Assembly (NCBI RefSeq): GCF_018455725.1
Contig: NZ_JAHCLR010000012.1
Span: 1-64,000, forward strand
Length of the DNA stretch: 64,000 nt
Reading direction: 5' to 3'
DNA from: Mycolicibacter acidiphilus
GTDB lineage: Bacteria; Actinomycetota; Actinomycetes; Mycobacteriales; Mycobacteriaceae
Both the position numbers and the translations under genes were made by a program. Numbering within the stretch: position 1 is the stretch's first letter; the number at the start of each line of letters is the position of its first letter. Below are positions 43,891 to 53,330 of this stretch, in pieces. Below the pieces are notes generated by a model. That model was given only the letters and a program-made list of their open reading frames with translations, searched no databases and had not been told where the DNA came from.

Positions 43891-45216
43891 CTACCGCCGG
43901 GCGGCCGCGTTGGCCGCCGCCTGGGCCTGCCGCAGCGTCGTCGCGACATCGGTGCGGCCCAGGAACATCTCGTCGAAATAGGGTTTGATCGCGGCGTTGC
44001 CGGCCGGGAAGCCGGACCCGCCGGGAGCCGGGATGCGGCCGCCGTTCAGCACCGCGAAGAACGGTTCGACGTCCACCCCGCGGGCCGCCCAGTAGTCGAA
44101 GTACACCCGCTGCGCGGCGAGCACGGCCGGGATCGCCGCCCCGGCCCGGCCGAGGAACTCGTTGCCGTCCCGGCCGCCCAGCCAGTCCAGCACCTGGCGC
44201 ACCGCGTCCGGGTGCGCCGACGCGGCGTTGCCGGCGGCGGCGATGCCGTTGGTGACGCTGACCCGCCCCGCCGGGCCGGCCGGCAGCATCGCCACCCCCC
44301 AGCGGAATCCGGCCTGCTCGGCGACGGCCGCCAGGTTGTAGGTGCCGGACTGGAACAGCGCCATCTTCCCGGCCAGGAACTGGTTGCGGGAGAAGTCGCC
44401 GTTGGTGTTGGTCTCCGAGGCCGGGGGAGCGACGTGGTCGCGGTCGATCAGGTCGACGAGATACGTGAATGCCGCGGTGGCGCCGGGATTGTCGAACGCG
44501 AACTCGTCACCGCGCTGGAACACCCCGCCGGCGGAGCCGATGTAGTTCAGGTAGATGCCCTGCGGGTCGTTGGCGGCGTTGTACCCCCACTGCCGAACCC
44601 GGCGCGGGTCGAAACCCGGTGTGCCCGCGGTGCGTCCGGCGGCGTCGACGGTGAGTCGCGCCAGCAGTGGGCGCAGCGTCTCGGTGCCCCCCGGACCCCA
44701 GCGCAACCCGTCCAGTTGCGCCGGATCGACGCCGGCCGCGTGCAGCAGGTCGGCGTTGTAGTAGACGGCGATGCCGGCGTCGGTCAGTTGCGGTACCGCC
44801 CACAGGGTTCCGTCGCGAGTGAACTGGGCGACCACCGACGGCTCCCAATCATCGTCGGCGGCGGTGATTTTCAGCAGCCGGCCGGTGTCGGCGTAGCCGG
44901 CGAGATAGGCGTTGGAGAGCCAGAAGACGTCGTCGGCGCCGCCGCCGGCCACGTCGGTGCGCAGCGTGTCGAAATACGTCGAGTACGCAACCAGGTTGAT
45001 GCGCACCTCGATGTCAGGGTGGCTGCGGTGGAACGCGGCGAACGACTGCCGGTAGGCGGCGGCTACCTGCTCGTCCCAGAGTCGCACCGTCACCACGGTC
45101 TTCCCGTTCGCCGGGCGCGACGCGACACCGTCGAGCAGCACCGCCGCGACGCACAGCAGCGCCGCCAGCGCGACCACACCGGCGGCGAACAGCGTGGAGA
45201 ACCGCGGCCGGCTCAT
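43891..45216 (-). CDS. uspC: sugar ABC transporter substrate-binding protein UspC
   Basis: 441 residues. The N-terminal hydrophobic helix (VVALAALLCVAAVLLDGVA) lacks a clear lipobox Cys. The body is a family 1 solute-binding protein (VTVRLWDEQVAAAYRQSF, GGGADDVFWLSNAYLAGYA). Length and position match M. tuberculosis UspC, which binds amino sugars outside the membrane for UspAB. It overlaps uspB by four bases. Confidence 0.85.
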   Translation of the reverse strand: MSRPRFSTLFAAGVVALAALLCVAAVLLDGVASRPANGKTVVTVRLWDEQVAAAYRQSFAAFHRSHPDIEVRINLVAYSTYFDTLRTDVAGGGADDVFWLSNAYLAGYADTGRLLKITAADDDWEPSVVAQFTRDGTLWAVPQLTDAGIAVYYNADLLHAAGVDPAQLDGLRWGPGGTETLRPLLARLTVDAAGRTAGTPGFDPRRVRQWGYNAANDPQGIYLNYIGSAGGVFQRGDEFAFDNPGATAAFTYLVDLIDRDHVAPPASETNTNGDFSRNQFLAGKMALFQSGTYNLAAVAEQAGFRWGVAMLPAGPAGRVSVTNGIAAAGNAASAHPDAVRQVLDWLGGRDGNEFLGRAGAAIPAVLAAQRVYFDYWAARGVDVEPFFAVLNGGRIPAPGGSGFPAGNAAIKPYFDEMFLGRTDVATTLRQAQAAANAAARR

Positions 45217-46025
45217 TTGATCCCCGTGACCACGATGGAGGCGGTGATCCGGCGCTGGAACATCACGAACAGCACGATCAGCGGCAGCATCGCCAGCGTC
45301 GTCGCCGCCATCACCAGCGTCCACTGCGCGTTGTAGCGGGACTGCAGGGCGGCCGTCGCCACCGTCAGCACCCGCCAGCGGTCCCCGCTGGTGATCACCA
45401 GCGGCCACATGAAGTTGTTCCACTGCGAGACCACGGTGATCAGCCCCAGCGTCACCAGGATCGACCGGCTGGCCGGCACCATCACATGCACGATGACGTC
45501 CAGGGTGTTGGCGCCGTCGAGGCGCGCGGCGTTGACCAGATCCGCCGGCACCGCCCGGAAATACTGGCGCAGCAGGAAGATCGCGTACGGCGAACCGAAG
45601 ACGAACGGCAACACCAACGCCCAGAACGTATTCCGCAGGCCCAGCTGCGCCATCATCAGGTACAGCGGCACCACCGTCACCGTCGCCGGCACCATCAGCG
45701 TCGCGACGTACACCCAGAACAGCGCGTCCCGTCCCGGGAAGTCCAATCGGGCGAACGCGTACGCGGCCAGCACCGAGAACGTCAACTGCCCCACCAGGAT
45801 CACCGCGGTCATCAGCGTGGTGACTGCAGCGGCGCGTCCGAAACCGGCGGCACCCAGGTCGACGTAGTTGTCCGGCGTCGGCGGATGCGGCCACGACAGC
45901 GGGGTGCCGGTCGCGAACTGCCGTGCCGGGGTGAACGACGTCAACAATCCAAGGCCGAACGGTGCCAACGTGATCAGCGCCCCGACGGTGAGCAGGGCGT
46001 AGATCGCCACGTTACGTGAGGTCAT
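45213..46025 (-). CDS. uspB: sugar ABC transporter permease UspB
   Basis: 270 residues with six membrane helices and the EAA-type loop VNAARLDGANTLDVIVHVMVP of MalG-like permeases. It pairs with UspA to form the import channel. No ATPase gene is present here; in M. tuberculosis a shared ATPase encoded elsewhere is assumed to energise this system. It overlaps uspA by 14 bases. Confidence 0.85.
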   Translation of the reverse strand: MTSRNVAIYALLTVGALITLAPFGLGLLTSFTPARQFATGTPLSWPHPPTPDNYVDLGAAGFGRAAAVTTLMTAVILVGQLTFSVLAAYAFARLDFPGRDALFWVYVATLMVPATVTVVPLYLMMAQLGLRNTFWALVLPFVFGSPYAIFLLRQYFRAVPADLVNAARLDGANTLDVIVHVMVPASRSILVTLGLITVVSQWNNFMWPLVITSGDRWRVLTVATAALQSRYNAQWTLVMAATTLAMLPLIVLFVMFQRRITASIVVTGIK

Positions 46026-46884
46026 AGCTGACCCGCCGCCCGAAGTAACGCTGCTGCACCACGGTGACGCCCACCAGGACGGCGAACAGCACCAGTGCCA
46101 TCACCGCCGCCCGGCCGATCGCCGCCGCGCCGAACGCCTCGTCGTAAATCCGGTGCGCGATCAGGTCCGTCCGCCCGCCTGGTCCGCCGCCGGTCAGTGC
46201 GTACACGGTGTCGAACACCTGCGCCGCGCTGACCACCCCGGTGACCAGGACGAAGAACGTGGTGGGCCGCAGCATCGGCAGCGTGACCCGCCAGAACCGC
46301 TGCCAGCCGTTGGCCCCGTCGACCCGCGCCGCCGACAGCACCTGGGCGGGGATCGCCAGGATGCCGGCCAGGAAGAACAGCGCGACGTAGCCGACGTTGG
46401 TCCACACCACCACCGCCGAGGTGACCGGCAGCGCCAACCCGGGATCGGTCAGCCATTCGATGCGATGCCCCAGCACCGTGCTGACCGCACCGCCGGTGGG
46501 CGCCAGAATCCACCGCCACAGCACCGCGATCGCCAGCGGCGCGCAGATCCACGGCAGCACGTACAGGGTGCGGAACAGACCGCTGCCGGGCAGTTGCCGG
46601 GCCAGCAGCACCGCCACCCCCAGCCCCAGCAGTGTCTGCGCCGGAACGACCAGCGCCACGAACGCCACCGTCACCGCCAGCGAATTGCCGAACACCGGGT
46701 CGGTGAACACCGAGCGCCAGTTGTCGCCGCCGACATAGTTGATCGGGCCGAGCAGATCCCACCGGTGCAGGCTCAGCCACACCACCACCAGCATCGGCAG
46801 CAGCAGGAACGCGACCACCCCGAACAGGCTGGGGGCGAGCAGCGCGTACCCCAGCGCGGTGGAGCGGGTACGCGCCTGGGTCAT
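46012..46884 (-). CDS. uspA: sugar ABC transporter permease UspA
   Basis: 290 residues, equal to the M. tuberculosis protein as I recall it. Six helices and the EAA loop SAARVDGANGWQRFWRVTLP place it in the MalF group. ATG 46884 is seven bases downstream of a TACGGT -10 box, so the operon probably begins with a leaderless mRNA. Divergent from the tldD gene. Confidence 0.85.
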   Translation of the reverse strand: MTQARTRSTALGYALLAPSLFGVVAFLLLPMLVVVWLSLHRWDLLGPINYVGGDNWRSVFTDPVFGNSLAVTVAFVALVVPAQTLLGLGVAVLLARQLPGSGLFRTLYVLPWICAPLAIAVLWRWILAPTGGAVSTVLGHRIEWLTDPGLALPVTSAVVVWTNVGYVALFFLAGILAIPAQVLSAARVDGANGWQRFWRVTLPMLRPTTFFVLVTGVVSAAQVFDTVYALTGGGPGGRTDLIAHRIYDEAFGAAAIGRAAVMALVLFAVLVGVTVVQQRYFGRRVSYDLT

Positions 46885-46903
46885 GGCAGCTACCGTAGTT
46901 TCC
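46885..46903. promoter_or_regulatory. overlapping divergent leaderless promoters
   Basis: The 19-base gap contains CTACCGTAG. On the plus strand TACCGT (46891-46896) is seven bases before the GTG at 46904; on the minus strand TACGGT (46897-46892) is seven bases before the ATG at 46884. The two -10 boxes share five of six base pairs, so only one polymerase could occupy the site at a time. Confidence 0.55.
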
Positions 46904-48415
46904 GTGACAGCCAACCGGGGGATCGACGCCGAATTCCTGGCACTGCCCCGACATGACCTCGCCGACGCCGCGCTGGCGGCAGCCCGGACCGCCGGCGCCT
47001 CCTACGCCGACCTGCGGATTCACCGGATCACCACCGAAGTCATCCGGATGCGTGACGGCGAACTGGAGACCGCCGCCGTCGACCGGGAACTCGGCCTGGC
47101 GGTGCGGGTGATCGTCGACGGCACCTGGGGATTCGCCTCGCACGCCGAACTGGCGCCTGGCGTTGCGGCCGACACCGCGCGGCGGGCCGTGCAGGTCGCC
47201 AGGACGCTGGCAGCGCTCAACGCCGAACGCATCGAACTGGCCGAGGAGCCGGTGTACCCCGACGCCACCTGGGTGTCGGACTACGCCGTGGACCCGTTCG
47301 GGGTGCCGGTCGGCGACAAGATCGATGTGCTGGAGGACTATTCCGGCCGCCTGCTGGCAGCCGACGGCGTGAACCACGTGACGGCCGGGCTGACCGCCGT
47401 CAAGGAGCAGACGCACTACGCCGACACCTTCGGGTCGTCGATCACCCAGCAGCGGGTGCGGGTGCAGCCGGTCTACGAGGCGATCGCGGTCGGGGCCGAC
47501 GGATTCGAGACGATGCGCACGCTGGCGCCGCCCACCGCCCGCGGCTGGGAGGCCGTCGCCGGTGACTCCGTGTGGAACTGGACCCAGGAGTTGGCTGAGC
47601 TGCCGGTGCTCTTGGCCGAAAAGGTGAAGGCGCCCAGCGTCGTCGCCGGGCCGACCGACCTGGTGATCGACCCGACCAACCTGTGGCTGACCATCCACGA
47701 ATCGATCGGACACGCAACCGAATACGACCGGGCCATCGGCTACGAAGCCGCCTACGCCGGCACGTCGTTCGCCACCCCGGACAAGCTCGGCAGCCTGCGC
47801 TACGGCTCCCCGGTGATGAACGTGACCGCCGACCGCACGGTGACGCACGGGCTGGCCAGCGTCGGCTACGACGACGAGGGGGTGGCCGCGCAGAGCTGGG
47901 ATCTGGTGCGCGACGGGATGTTCGTCGGCTACCAGCTGGACCGAGTGTTCGCGCTGCGCCTGGGGAAGTCGCGGTCCAACGGCTGCTCGTACGCCGATTC
48001 GCCGCACCACGTCCCGATCCAGCGGATGGCCAACGTCTCCCTGCAACCGAGCCCGGATGACGTCAGCACCGCCGACCTGATCGCCCAGGTGCGCAACGGC
48101 ATCTACATCGTCGGCGACAAGAGCTGGTCGATCGACATGCAGCGCTACAACTTTCAGTTCACCGGCCAGCGGTTCTTCGCGATCCGCGACGGGCAGCTCG
48201 CCGGTCAACTGCGCGACGTCGCCTACCAGGCGACCACCACCGACTTCTGGAACGCGATGGAGGCTGTCGGCGGGGCGTCGACCTGGCGCCTCGGCGGGGC
48301 GTTCAACTGCGGCAAAGCCCAACCCGGTCAGGTGGCCGCGGTCAGCCACGGCTGCCCGTCGGCGCTGTTCCGGGGCGTCAACGTGCTCAACACCCGCAAT
48401 GAGGGGGGCCGATGA
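46904..48415 (+). CDS. tldD: TldD-family metalloprotease
   Basis: 503 residues, near the length of Rv2315c. The zinc motif HESIGH is at 265-270. N-terminal YADLRIHRITTEVIRMRDGEL is typical of TldD/PmbA proteins. TldD and TldE form a cytosolic heterodimer that degrades unfolded peptides and matures some ribosomal peptides. GTG 46904 is chosen from the leaderless promoter; it overlaps tldE at its end. Confidence 0.85.
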   Translation: MTANRGIDAEFLALPRHDLADAALAAARTAGASYADLRIHRITTEVIRMRDGELETAAVDRELGLAVRVIVDGTWGFASHAELAPGVAADTARRAVQVARTLAALNAERIELAEEPVYPDATWVSDYAVDPFGVPVGDKIDVLEDYSGRLLAADGVNHVTAGLTAVKEQTHYADTFGSSITQQRVRVQPVYEAIAVGADGFETMRTLAPPTARGWEAVAGDSVWNWTQELAELPVLLAEKVKAPSVVAGPTDLVIDPTNLWLTIHESIGHATEYDRAIGYEAAYAGTSFATPDKLGSLRYGSPVMNVTADRTVTHGLASVGYDDEGVAAQSWDLVRDGMFVGYQLDRVFALRLGKSRSNGCSYADSPHHVPIQRMANVSLQPSPDDVSTADLIAQVRNGIYIVGDKSWSIDMQRYNFQFTGQRFFAIRDGQLAGQLRDVAYQATTTDFWNAMEAVGGASTWRLGGAFNCGKAQPGQVAAVSHGCPSALFRGVNVLNTRNEGGR

Positions 48416-49779
48416 TTCCGGCGCAGCAGGCCGTCGACACCGCGCTGGCGGCAGCCAGCCGCAACGGCGCCCAGACCATCGTGCTGGTCACCGACCGGGC
48501 CGAGGCATCACTGCGCTGGGCGGGAAATTCGATGACCACCAACGGAGTTTCGACCAGCCGGACCACCACGGTCATCTCGATCGTGACCGACGACGAGGGC
48601 CCGCGCGTCGGCACGCTGAGCTCGGCCGAGGTCGACCCCGAGCTGATCACCGACCTGGTCGCCGCGTCGGCGGAAGTGGCCGCCGCAGCACCTGCCGCCC
48701 GGGACGCCGCACCGCTGGTGACCGGATCCGATGCCCCCGACGACTGGGACGCCGCGGTACCCGGCACCGGCGCCGAGGTTTTCGGCGACCTGGCCCGGTC
48801 ACTGGCCCGCGGGTTTGCCGGCGCCGATCAGCTGTACGGCTTCGCCCGGCACGAGGTGGCGACCACGTTCCTGGCATCGTCGACCGGGTTGCGCCGCCGC
48901 TTCACCCAGCCGACCGGCACCGTGGAGATCAACGCCAAACGCGGCGACGCCAGCGCGTGGGCCGGGGAGAGCACCCCCGATTTCGTCGACGTGCCAACCG
49001 ATTCCCTGCTGGAGCAGCTGTCGACGCGGCTGGGCTGGGCGGCGCGCACCGTCGAGTTGCCGGCCGGCCGCTACGAGACGCTGATGCCGCCGTCGACGGT
49101 CGCCGACATGATGATCTACCTGGGCTGGACGATGAGCGGCCGCGGCGCGCAGGAGGGCCGCACCGCGCTGTCGGCGCCCGGCGGCGGCACCCGGGTGGGG
49201 GAGCGGCTCACCGATCTGCCGCTGACCCTCTACTCCGACCCGCACGCCTTCGAACTGGAGTGCACCCCGTTTGTCGCGACCGGCACGTCCTCGGAGACGG
49301 CGTCGGTGTTCGACAACGGGATGGACATCGGCTGCGTGGACTGGATCCGCGGCGGGGTGATCAACGCGCTGGCCTACCCGCGGGCCGCCGCCGCCGAGTT
49401 CGGCGCCCCGGTGGCGGTGGCCGCCGACAACCTGCTGATGACCGGCGGCACGGCCAGCATGGCGGAGATGATCGCCTCCACCGAGCGCGGCCTGCTGCTG
49501 ACCACGCTCTGGTACATCCGGGAGGTCGACCCCACCACGCTGCTGTTGACCGGCCTGACCCGCGACGGCGTCTACCTGGTCGAGGACGGGGCGGTGACCG
49601 CGGCCGTCAACAATTTCCGGTTCAACGAGAGCCCGTTGGACCTGCTGCGCCGCGCCACCCAGGCCGGTGCCGCGGAGACGACGCTGCCGCGGGAGTGGGG
49701 CGATTGGGCCACCCGCGCGGTGATGCCGAGCCTGCGGATTCCGGACTTTCACATGTCGTCGGTGAGCCAGGCGCAGTGA
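48412..49779 (+). CDS. pmbA: TldE/PmbA-family partner protein
   Basis: 455 residues. SLRWAGNSMTTNGVSTSRTT and GLRRRFTQPTGTVEINAKRG match PmbA/TldE, which lacks the HExxxH site but completes the substrate tunnel of the TldD heterodimer. ATG overlaps the tldD stop as ATGA, giving coupled synthesis of the pair. Confidence 0.85.
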   Translation: MIPAQQAVDTALAAASRNGAQTIVLVTDRAEASLRWAGNSMTTNGVSTSRTTTVISIVTDDEGPRVGTLSSAEVDPELITDLVAASAEVAAAAPAARDAAPLVTGSDAPDDWDAAVPGTGAEVFGDLARSLARGFAGADQLYGFARHEVATTFLASSTGLRRRFTQPTGTVEINAKRGDASAWAGESTPDFVDVPTDSLLEQLSTRLGWAARTVELPAGRYETLMPPSTVADMMIYLGWTMSGRGAQEGRTALSAPGGGTRVGERLTDLPLTLYSDPHAFELECTPFVATGTSSETASVFDNGMDIGCVDWIRGGVINALAYPRAAAAEFGAPVAVAADNLLMTGGTASMAEMIASTERGLLLTTLWYIREVDPTTLLLTGLTRDGVYLVEDGAVTAAVNNFRFNESPLDLLRRATQAGAAETTLPREWGDWATRAVMPSLRIPDFHMSSVSQAQ

Positions 49780-49798
49780 CTCGGTAAATTCGAGCGTT

Positions 49799-51694
49799 AT
49801 GCCCAACGTTGAACATCTGGAATTCCAGGCGGAGGCCCGTCAGCTGCTGAACCTGATGGTGCACTCGATCTACACCAATAAGGACGCGTTCGCCCGCGAG
49901 CTGATCTCGAACGCCTCCGACGCCCTGGACAAGCTGCGGCTGGAAGCGTTCCGCAACAAGGATCTGGACGTCGACGTCTCCGACCTGCACATCGAGCTGG
50001 TGGCCGACACCGAGGCGCGCACCCTGACGATCCGCGACAACGGCATCGGGATGAACCGCGCCGAGGTGGTCGACCTGATCGGCACGCTGGCCAAATCCGG
50101 CACCGCCGAACTGCGTCAGCAACTGCGCGAGGCGAAGGACGCCGGCAACGACGCGGCCTCGGCGGAGCTGATCGGCCAGTTCGGCGTCGGCTTCTACTCG
50201 GTGTTCATGGTCGCCGACCGGGTCGAACTGCTCACCCGCAAAGCCGGTGAGAGCGAGGCGATCCGGTGGGAGTCCTCCGGCGACGGCACCTACACGATCG
50301 AGGCGGTCGAGGACGCCCCGCAGGGCACCGCGATCACCTTGCACCTCAAGCCGGTCGACACCGAGAACGAACTGCACGACTACACCGCCGAGCCGGTGCT
50401 GCGCGGGCTGGTCAAGAAGTACTCCGACTTCATCGCCTGGCCGATCCGGATGACCGACGCCGACGGCGAGGTGGTCACGCTGAACTCGATGAAGGCGCTG
50501 TGGGCGCGGCCCAAGGACGAGGTCTCCGACGAGGAGTACCACGAGTTCTACAAGCACATCGCGCACGCCTGGGATGAGCCGCTCGAGGTCATCGCGATGA
50601 AAGCCGAGGGCACCTTCGAATACCAGGCGCTGCTGTTCATCCCGTCGCACGCCCCGTTCGACCTGTTCAACCGGGACGCCGCGGTCGGGGTGCAGCTGTA
50701 CGTCAAACGGGTGTTCATCATGAGCGACTGCGACCAGCTGATGCCGGAGTACCTGCGGTTCGTCAAGGGCGTCGTCGACGCGGCGGACATGTCGCTCAAC
50801 GTGTCCCGCGAGATCCTGCAGCAGGACCGGCAGATCAACGCGATCCGCCGCCGGCTCACCAAGAAGGTGCTGTCCACCATCAAGGAGATCCAGGCCGGCC
50901 GCCCGGAGGAGTACGCGACGTTCTGGACCCAGTTCGGCCGGGTTCTCAAGGAGGGCCTGCTCTCCGACGCCGATAACCAGGACACCCTGCTGTCGATCTG
51001 CTCGTTCGCGTCCACCCACAGCGACGACGAGCCCACCACGCTGGCCGACTACGTCGGGCGGATGAAGGACGGGCAGACCCAGATCTTCTACGCCACCGGC
51101 GAATCCCGTGAGCAGCTGCTGCGCTCCCCGCACCTGGAGGCGTTCCGCGCCAAGGGTTTCGAGGTGCTGCTGCTCACCGACCCGGTCGACGAGATCTGGG
51201 TGGGCATCGTGCCCGGTTTCGATGGCAAGCCGCTGCAGTCGGTCGCCAAGGGTGAGGTGGACCTGGACTCCGAGGAGGAGAAGACCGCGCACGAGGCGGA
51301 GCGCAAGGAGCAGGAGGCGGAGTTCGCCGACCTGCTGGCGTGGCTGGACGAGACCCTCGACGAACACGTCAAGGAGGTGCGGTTGTCCTCGCGGCTCACC
51401 GAGTCGCCGGCGTGCCTGATCACCGATGCGTTCGAGATGACCCCGGCGCTGGTGCAGCTCTACCGGGCGTCCGGGCAGGAGGTGCCGGCCGGCAAGCGCA
51501 TCCTCGAACTCAACCCGACTCATCCGCTGGTGGTGGGCCTGCGTTCCGCGCACGCCGAGCGGGGAGACGATCCGACTGTCGGCGAGACCGCCGAATTGCT
51601 GTACGACGCAGCGCTACTGGCCGAGGGCGGGGTGCCCGAGGACCCGGTGCGGTTCGCCGAACTGCTGGTGCACCGGCTGACCCGCACCGTCTGA
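49799..51694 (+). CDS. htpG: molecular chaperone HtpG (Hsp90)
   Basis: 631 residues. Hsp90 motifs are ELISNASDALDKLR (ATP-binding Asn), DNGIGMNRAEV, IGQFGVGFYSVFMVAD and LPEYLRFVKGVVD with LNVSREILQQ. It is an ATP-dependent cytosolic chaperone. A TAAATT box eight bases before the ATG suggests a leaderless or near-leaderless transcript. It ends two bases before the convergent hydrolase gene. Confidence 0.95.
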   Translation: MPNVEHLEFQAEARQLLNLMVHSIYTNKDAFARELISNASDALDKLRLEAFRNKDLDVDVSDLHIELVADTEARTLTIRDNGIGMNRAEVVDLIGTLAKSGTAELRQQLREAKDAGNDAASAELIGQFGVGFYSVFMVADRVELLTRKAGESEAIRWESSGDGTYTIEAVEDAPQGTAITLHLKPVDTENELHDYTAEPVLRGLVKKYSDFIAWPIRMTDADGEVVTLNSMKALWARPKDEVSDEEYHEFYKHIAHAWDEPLEVIAMKAEGTFEYQALLFIPSHAPFDLFNRDAAVGVQLYVKRVFIMSDCDQLMPEYLRFVKGVVDAADMSLNVSREILQQDRQINAIRRRLTKKVLSTIKEIQAGRPEEYATFWTQFGRVLKEGLLSDADNQDTLLSICSFASTHSDDEPTTLADYVGRMKDGQTQIFYATGESREQLLRSPHLEAFRAKGFEVLLLTDPVDEIWVGIVPGFDGKPLQSVAKGEVDLDSEEEKTAHEAERKEQEAEFADLLAWLDETLDEHVKEVRLSSRLTESPACLITDAFEMTPALVQLYRASGQEVPAGKRILELNPTHPLVVGLRSAHAERGDDPTVGETAELLYDAALLAEGGVPEDPVRFAELLVHRLTRTV

Positions 51695-51696
51695 GG

Positions 51697-52560
51697 TCAG
51701 GTGGCCTGGGCGGTGAGGAAGTTCAGCACCGCATCGGCGAAGACGTCGTTGCGGTCCCCGGCCACCATGTGCCCGGCGCCGGCGACGTCGACGAACGCCA
51801 CCTGCGGGAACCGGGCCAGGAACTCGTCGGCCCGCTCCGCGCTGACCAGGTCGGAGAGCTGACCGCGCACCAGCAGCATCGGGACGCCGCCGTCGAGGAT
51901 GGTCTGCACGGCGGTGAAGAGACGGTCGACGTCGTGGATCTCGTTGGGCGCCTGCTCTTCCGCGCCGGTGATGAACTGCGGGTCCCAGTGCCAGTACCAG
52001 CGGTCGCCGCGGCGGCGCAGGTTGGTGGTGAGTCCGGCCAGGTCTTTCGGGCGGGGCCGGTGCGGGTTGTAGGCGGCGATCGCGTCGGCGACCTCGTCGA
52101 GGGAGTCGAAGCCGGTCTCCACCTTGTCGGCCATGAACGCCTGCACCCGCTCGGCGCCGGAGGGGTCCATGTTCGGAACGATGTCGACCAGCACCAGGGC
52201 ACCGACCGAGCCGGGGTTGAGTTCGCCGGCCAGCAGCATCGCGATGAACCCGCCCAGTGAGGCGCCCACCAGCACCGGCGCCGGCGGCAGCGTGCGCAGT
52301 ACCTCGGCGACGTCCGCGGCGAAACTCTCCAACCGGTAGTCACCCTGGGCCGCCCAGTCCGATTCGCCGTGACCGCGCAGGTCCACGGTGACCGCCTGCC
52401 AGCCCCGGTCCGCCACCGTGGCCGCCGCCCGACTCCACGATCGGCGGGTCTGCCCGCCGCCGTGTAGGAACACCACCGCCCGTGCCTGCGGGTCGCCCTG
52501 ACGGTCGGCGATGATCCGCATGCCGTCGGGCGCGTGGGTGACGAAGGTTTCAACGGTCAT
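51697..52560 (-). CDS. alpha/beta hydrolase
   Basis: 287 residues. The oxyanion region is FLHGGGQTRRSW, the nucleophile elbow GASLGG, the acid in GQLSDLVS and the histidine in GAGHMVAGD, an intact catalytic triad. Substrate is unknown; the fold includes esterases, epoxide hydrolases and dehalogenases. TAGCCT six bases before the ATG fits a leaderless promoter. It is the last core gene before the integrated element. Confidence 0.85.
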   Translation of the reverse strand: MTVETFVTHAPDGMRIIADRQGDPQARAVVFLHGGGQTRRSWSRAAATVADRGWQAVTVDLRGHGESDWAAQGDYRLESFAADVAEVLRTLPPAPVLVGASLGGFIAMLLAGELNPGSVGALVLVDIVPNMDPSGAERVQAFMADKVETGFDSLDEVADAIAAYNPHRPRPKDLAGLTTNLRRRGDRWYWHWDPQFITGAEEQAPNEIHDVDRLFTAVQTILDGGVPMLLVRGQLSDLVSAERADEFLARFPQVAFVDVAGAGHMVAGDRNDVFADAVLNFLTAQAT

Positions 52561-52627
52561 CTAGACAGGCTAGGTGTTTTGCCGGGCCGGGTGGTGCCCG
52601 GTGTCCCGATTGATGGGATGCGGGTCG

Positions 52628-52997
52628 CTAAAACGGTGGGGGCTCATCATCGTGCGGGGGTGCCGGCGGGCTGATCGGGGTGGGTTGCGGGACCGGTGGG
52701 GTGGCCAACCGTGCCTCCCGGTTGCGGCGCCGTTCGGCGGTGATGCGGTGGGAGCGGTCCTGCTCGCGGGTGCGTCTGCGGGTGGGCATCATCACCCCGC
52801 GACCGGTGCAGGCGGTGGCGGGCCGGGGTGGCTCCGGAAGATCGCCGGTGGGCAGGCTCAATGCGGGAAGCAGCAGCCGACTCCCGGGCTGAGTGCGGTA
52901 CGTGTGTCCGGTCGGTGCGGTCAGCTCGAGGGTGCCGTCGGGGAATTGTTTCTCGCGCCATCCCGCGGGTCCGGCCCAAAAAGTTTTCAAGAGATGG
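52628..52997 (-). pseudogene. 13E12-repeat protein, C-terminal half (split by element insertion)
   Basis: On the minus strand the frame reads HHLLKTFWAGPAGWREKQFP, then APTGHTYRTQPGSRLLLPAL and an Arg-rich tail, the standard C terminus of DUF222/13E12 proteins. It has no start of its own. The N-terminal half lies at 61387-62612, 8.4 kb away, and the two join in frame through the att core. Confidence 0.8.
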
Positions 52998-53000
52998 TGT
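52998..53000. other. attL core
   Basis: The ACA trinucleotide (minus strand) joins element sequence GGTA to host CCATCTCTTG. Combined with attR it rebuilds CGACACCATCTCTTG in the host gene. A four-base alternative (CATC) is possible but would leave a single His where the family usually has HH. Confidence 0.6.
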
Positions 53001-53007
53001 TACCGGG

Positions 53008-53034
53008 CCTAAAAACAACACTCATGTTTTTAGG
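53008..53034. repeat. 9-bp hairpin beside attL, overlapping a ribosome-binding site
   Basis: CCTAAAAAC at 53008-53016 pairs with GTTTTTAGG at 53026-53034 around nine bases. The 3' arm includes the AGG of the AGGAG ahead of ATG 53043. It could be an operator or a leader hairpin that hides the ribosome site. Confidence 0.5.
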
Positions 53035-53042
53035 AGCGCACC

Positions 53043-53330
53043 ATGACCGATGCAATCACCTGGTCAACCATCCCAGGCCCCGCCGGCGCGCAGCGCATCT
53101 ACCCGGCCGCTGACGGGGTGCGTGAGTTCGCGGGCACTTCGCGGAAGGTTCGCGAGGTGTCGGCCGATATCGTCGGATCCCAGTACCTCGACGGCACGGT
53201 TACCCGGTCGATCACCGTGGGCCTGCCGCATGACATGGCCAGTCTGACGGCCATCGAAGCGCGGGAGTTGGCGGCGGCACTGGTCGCCGCCGCCGATGAG
53301 GTCGCCCGGTTGCACTGGGTCGGCCAGTGA
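53043..53330 (+). CDS. small element protein of unknown function
   Basis: 95 residues, acidic. It ends in a helix (AIEARELAAALVAAADEVARLH). No known domain is evident. It overlaps the tyrosine recombinase gene by four bases, so it may act with it, for example as an accessory or directionality protein. Start set by AGGAG at seven bases. Confidence 0.55.
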   Translation: MTDAITWSTIPGPAGAQRIYPAADGVREFAGTSRKVREVSADIVGSQYLDGTVTRSITVGLPHDMASLTAIEARELAAALVAAADEVARLHWVGQ

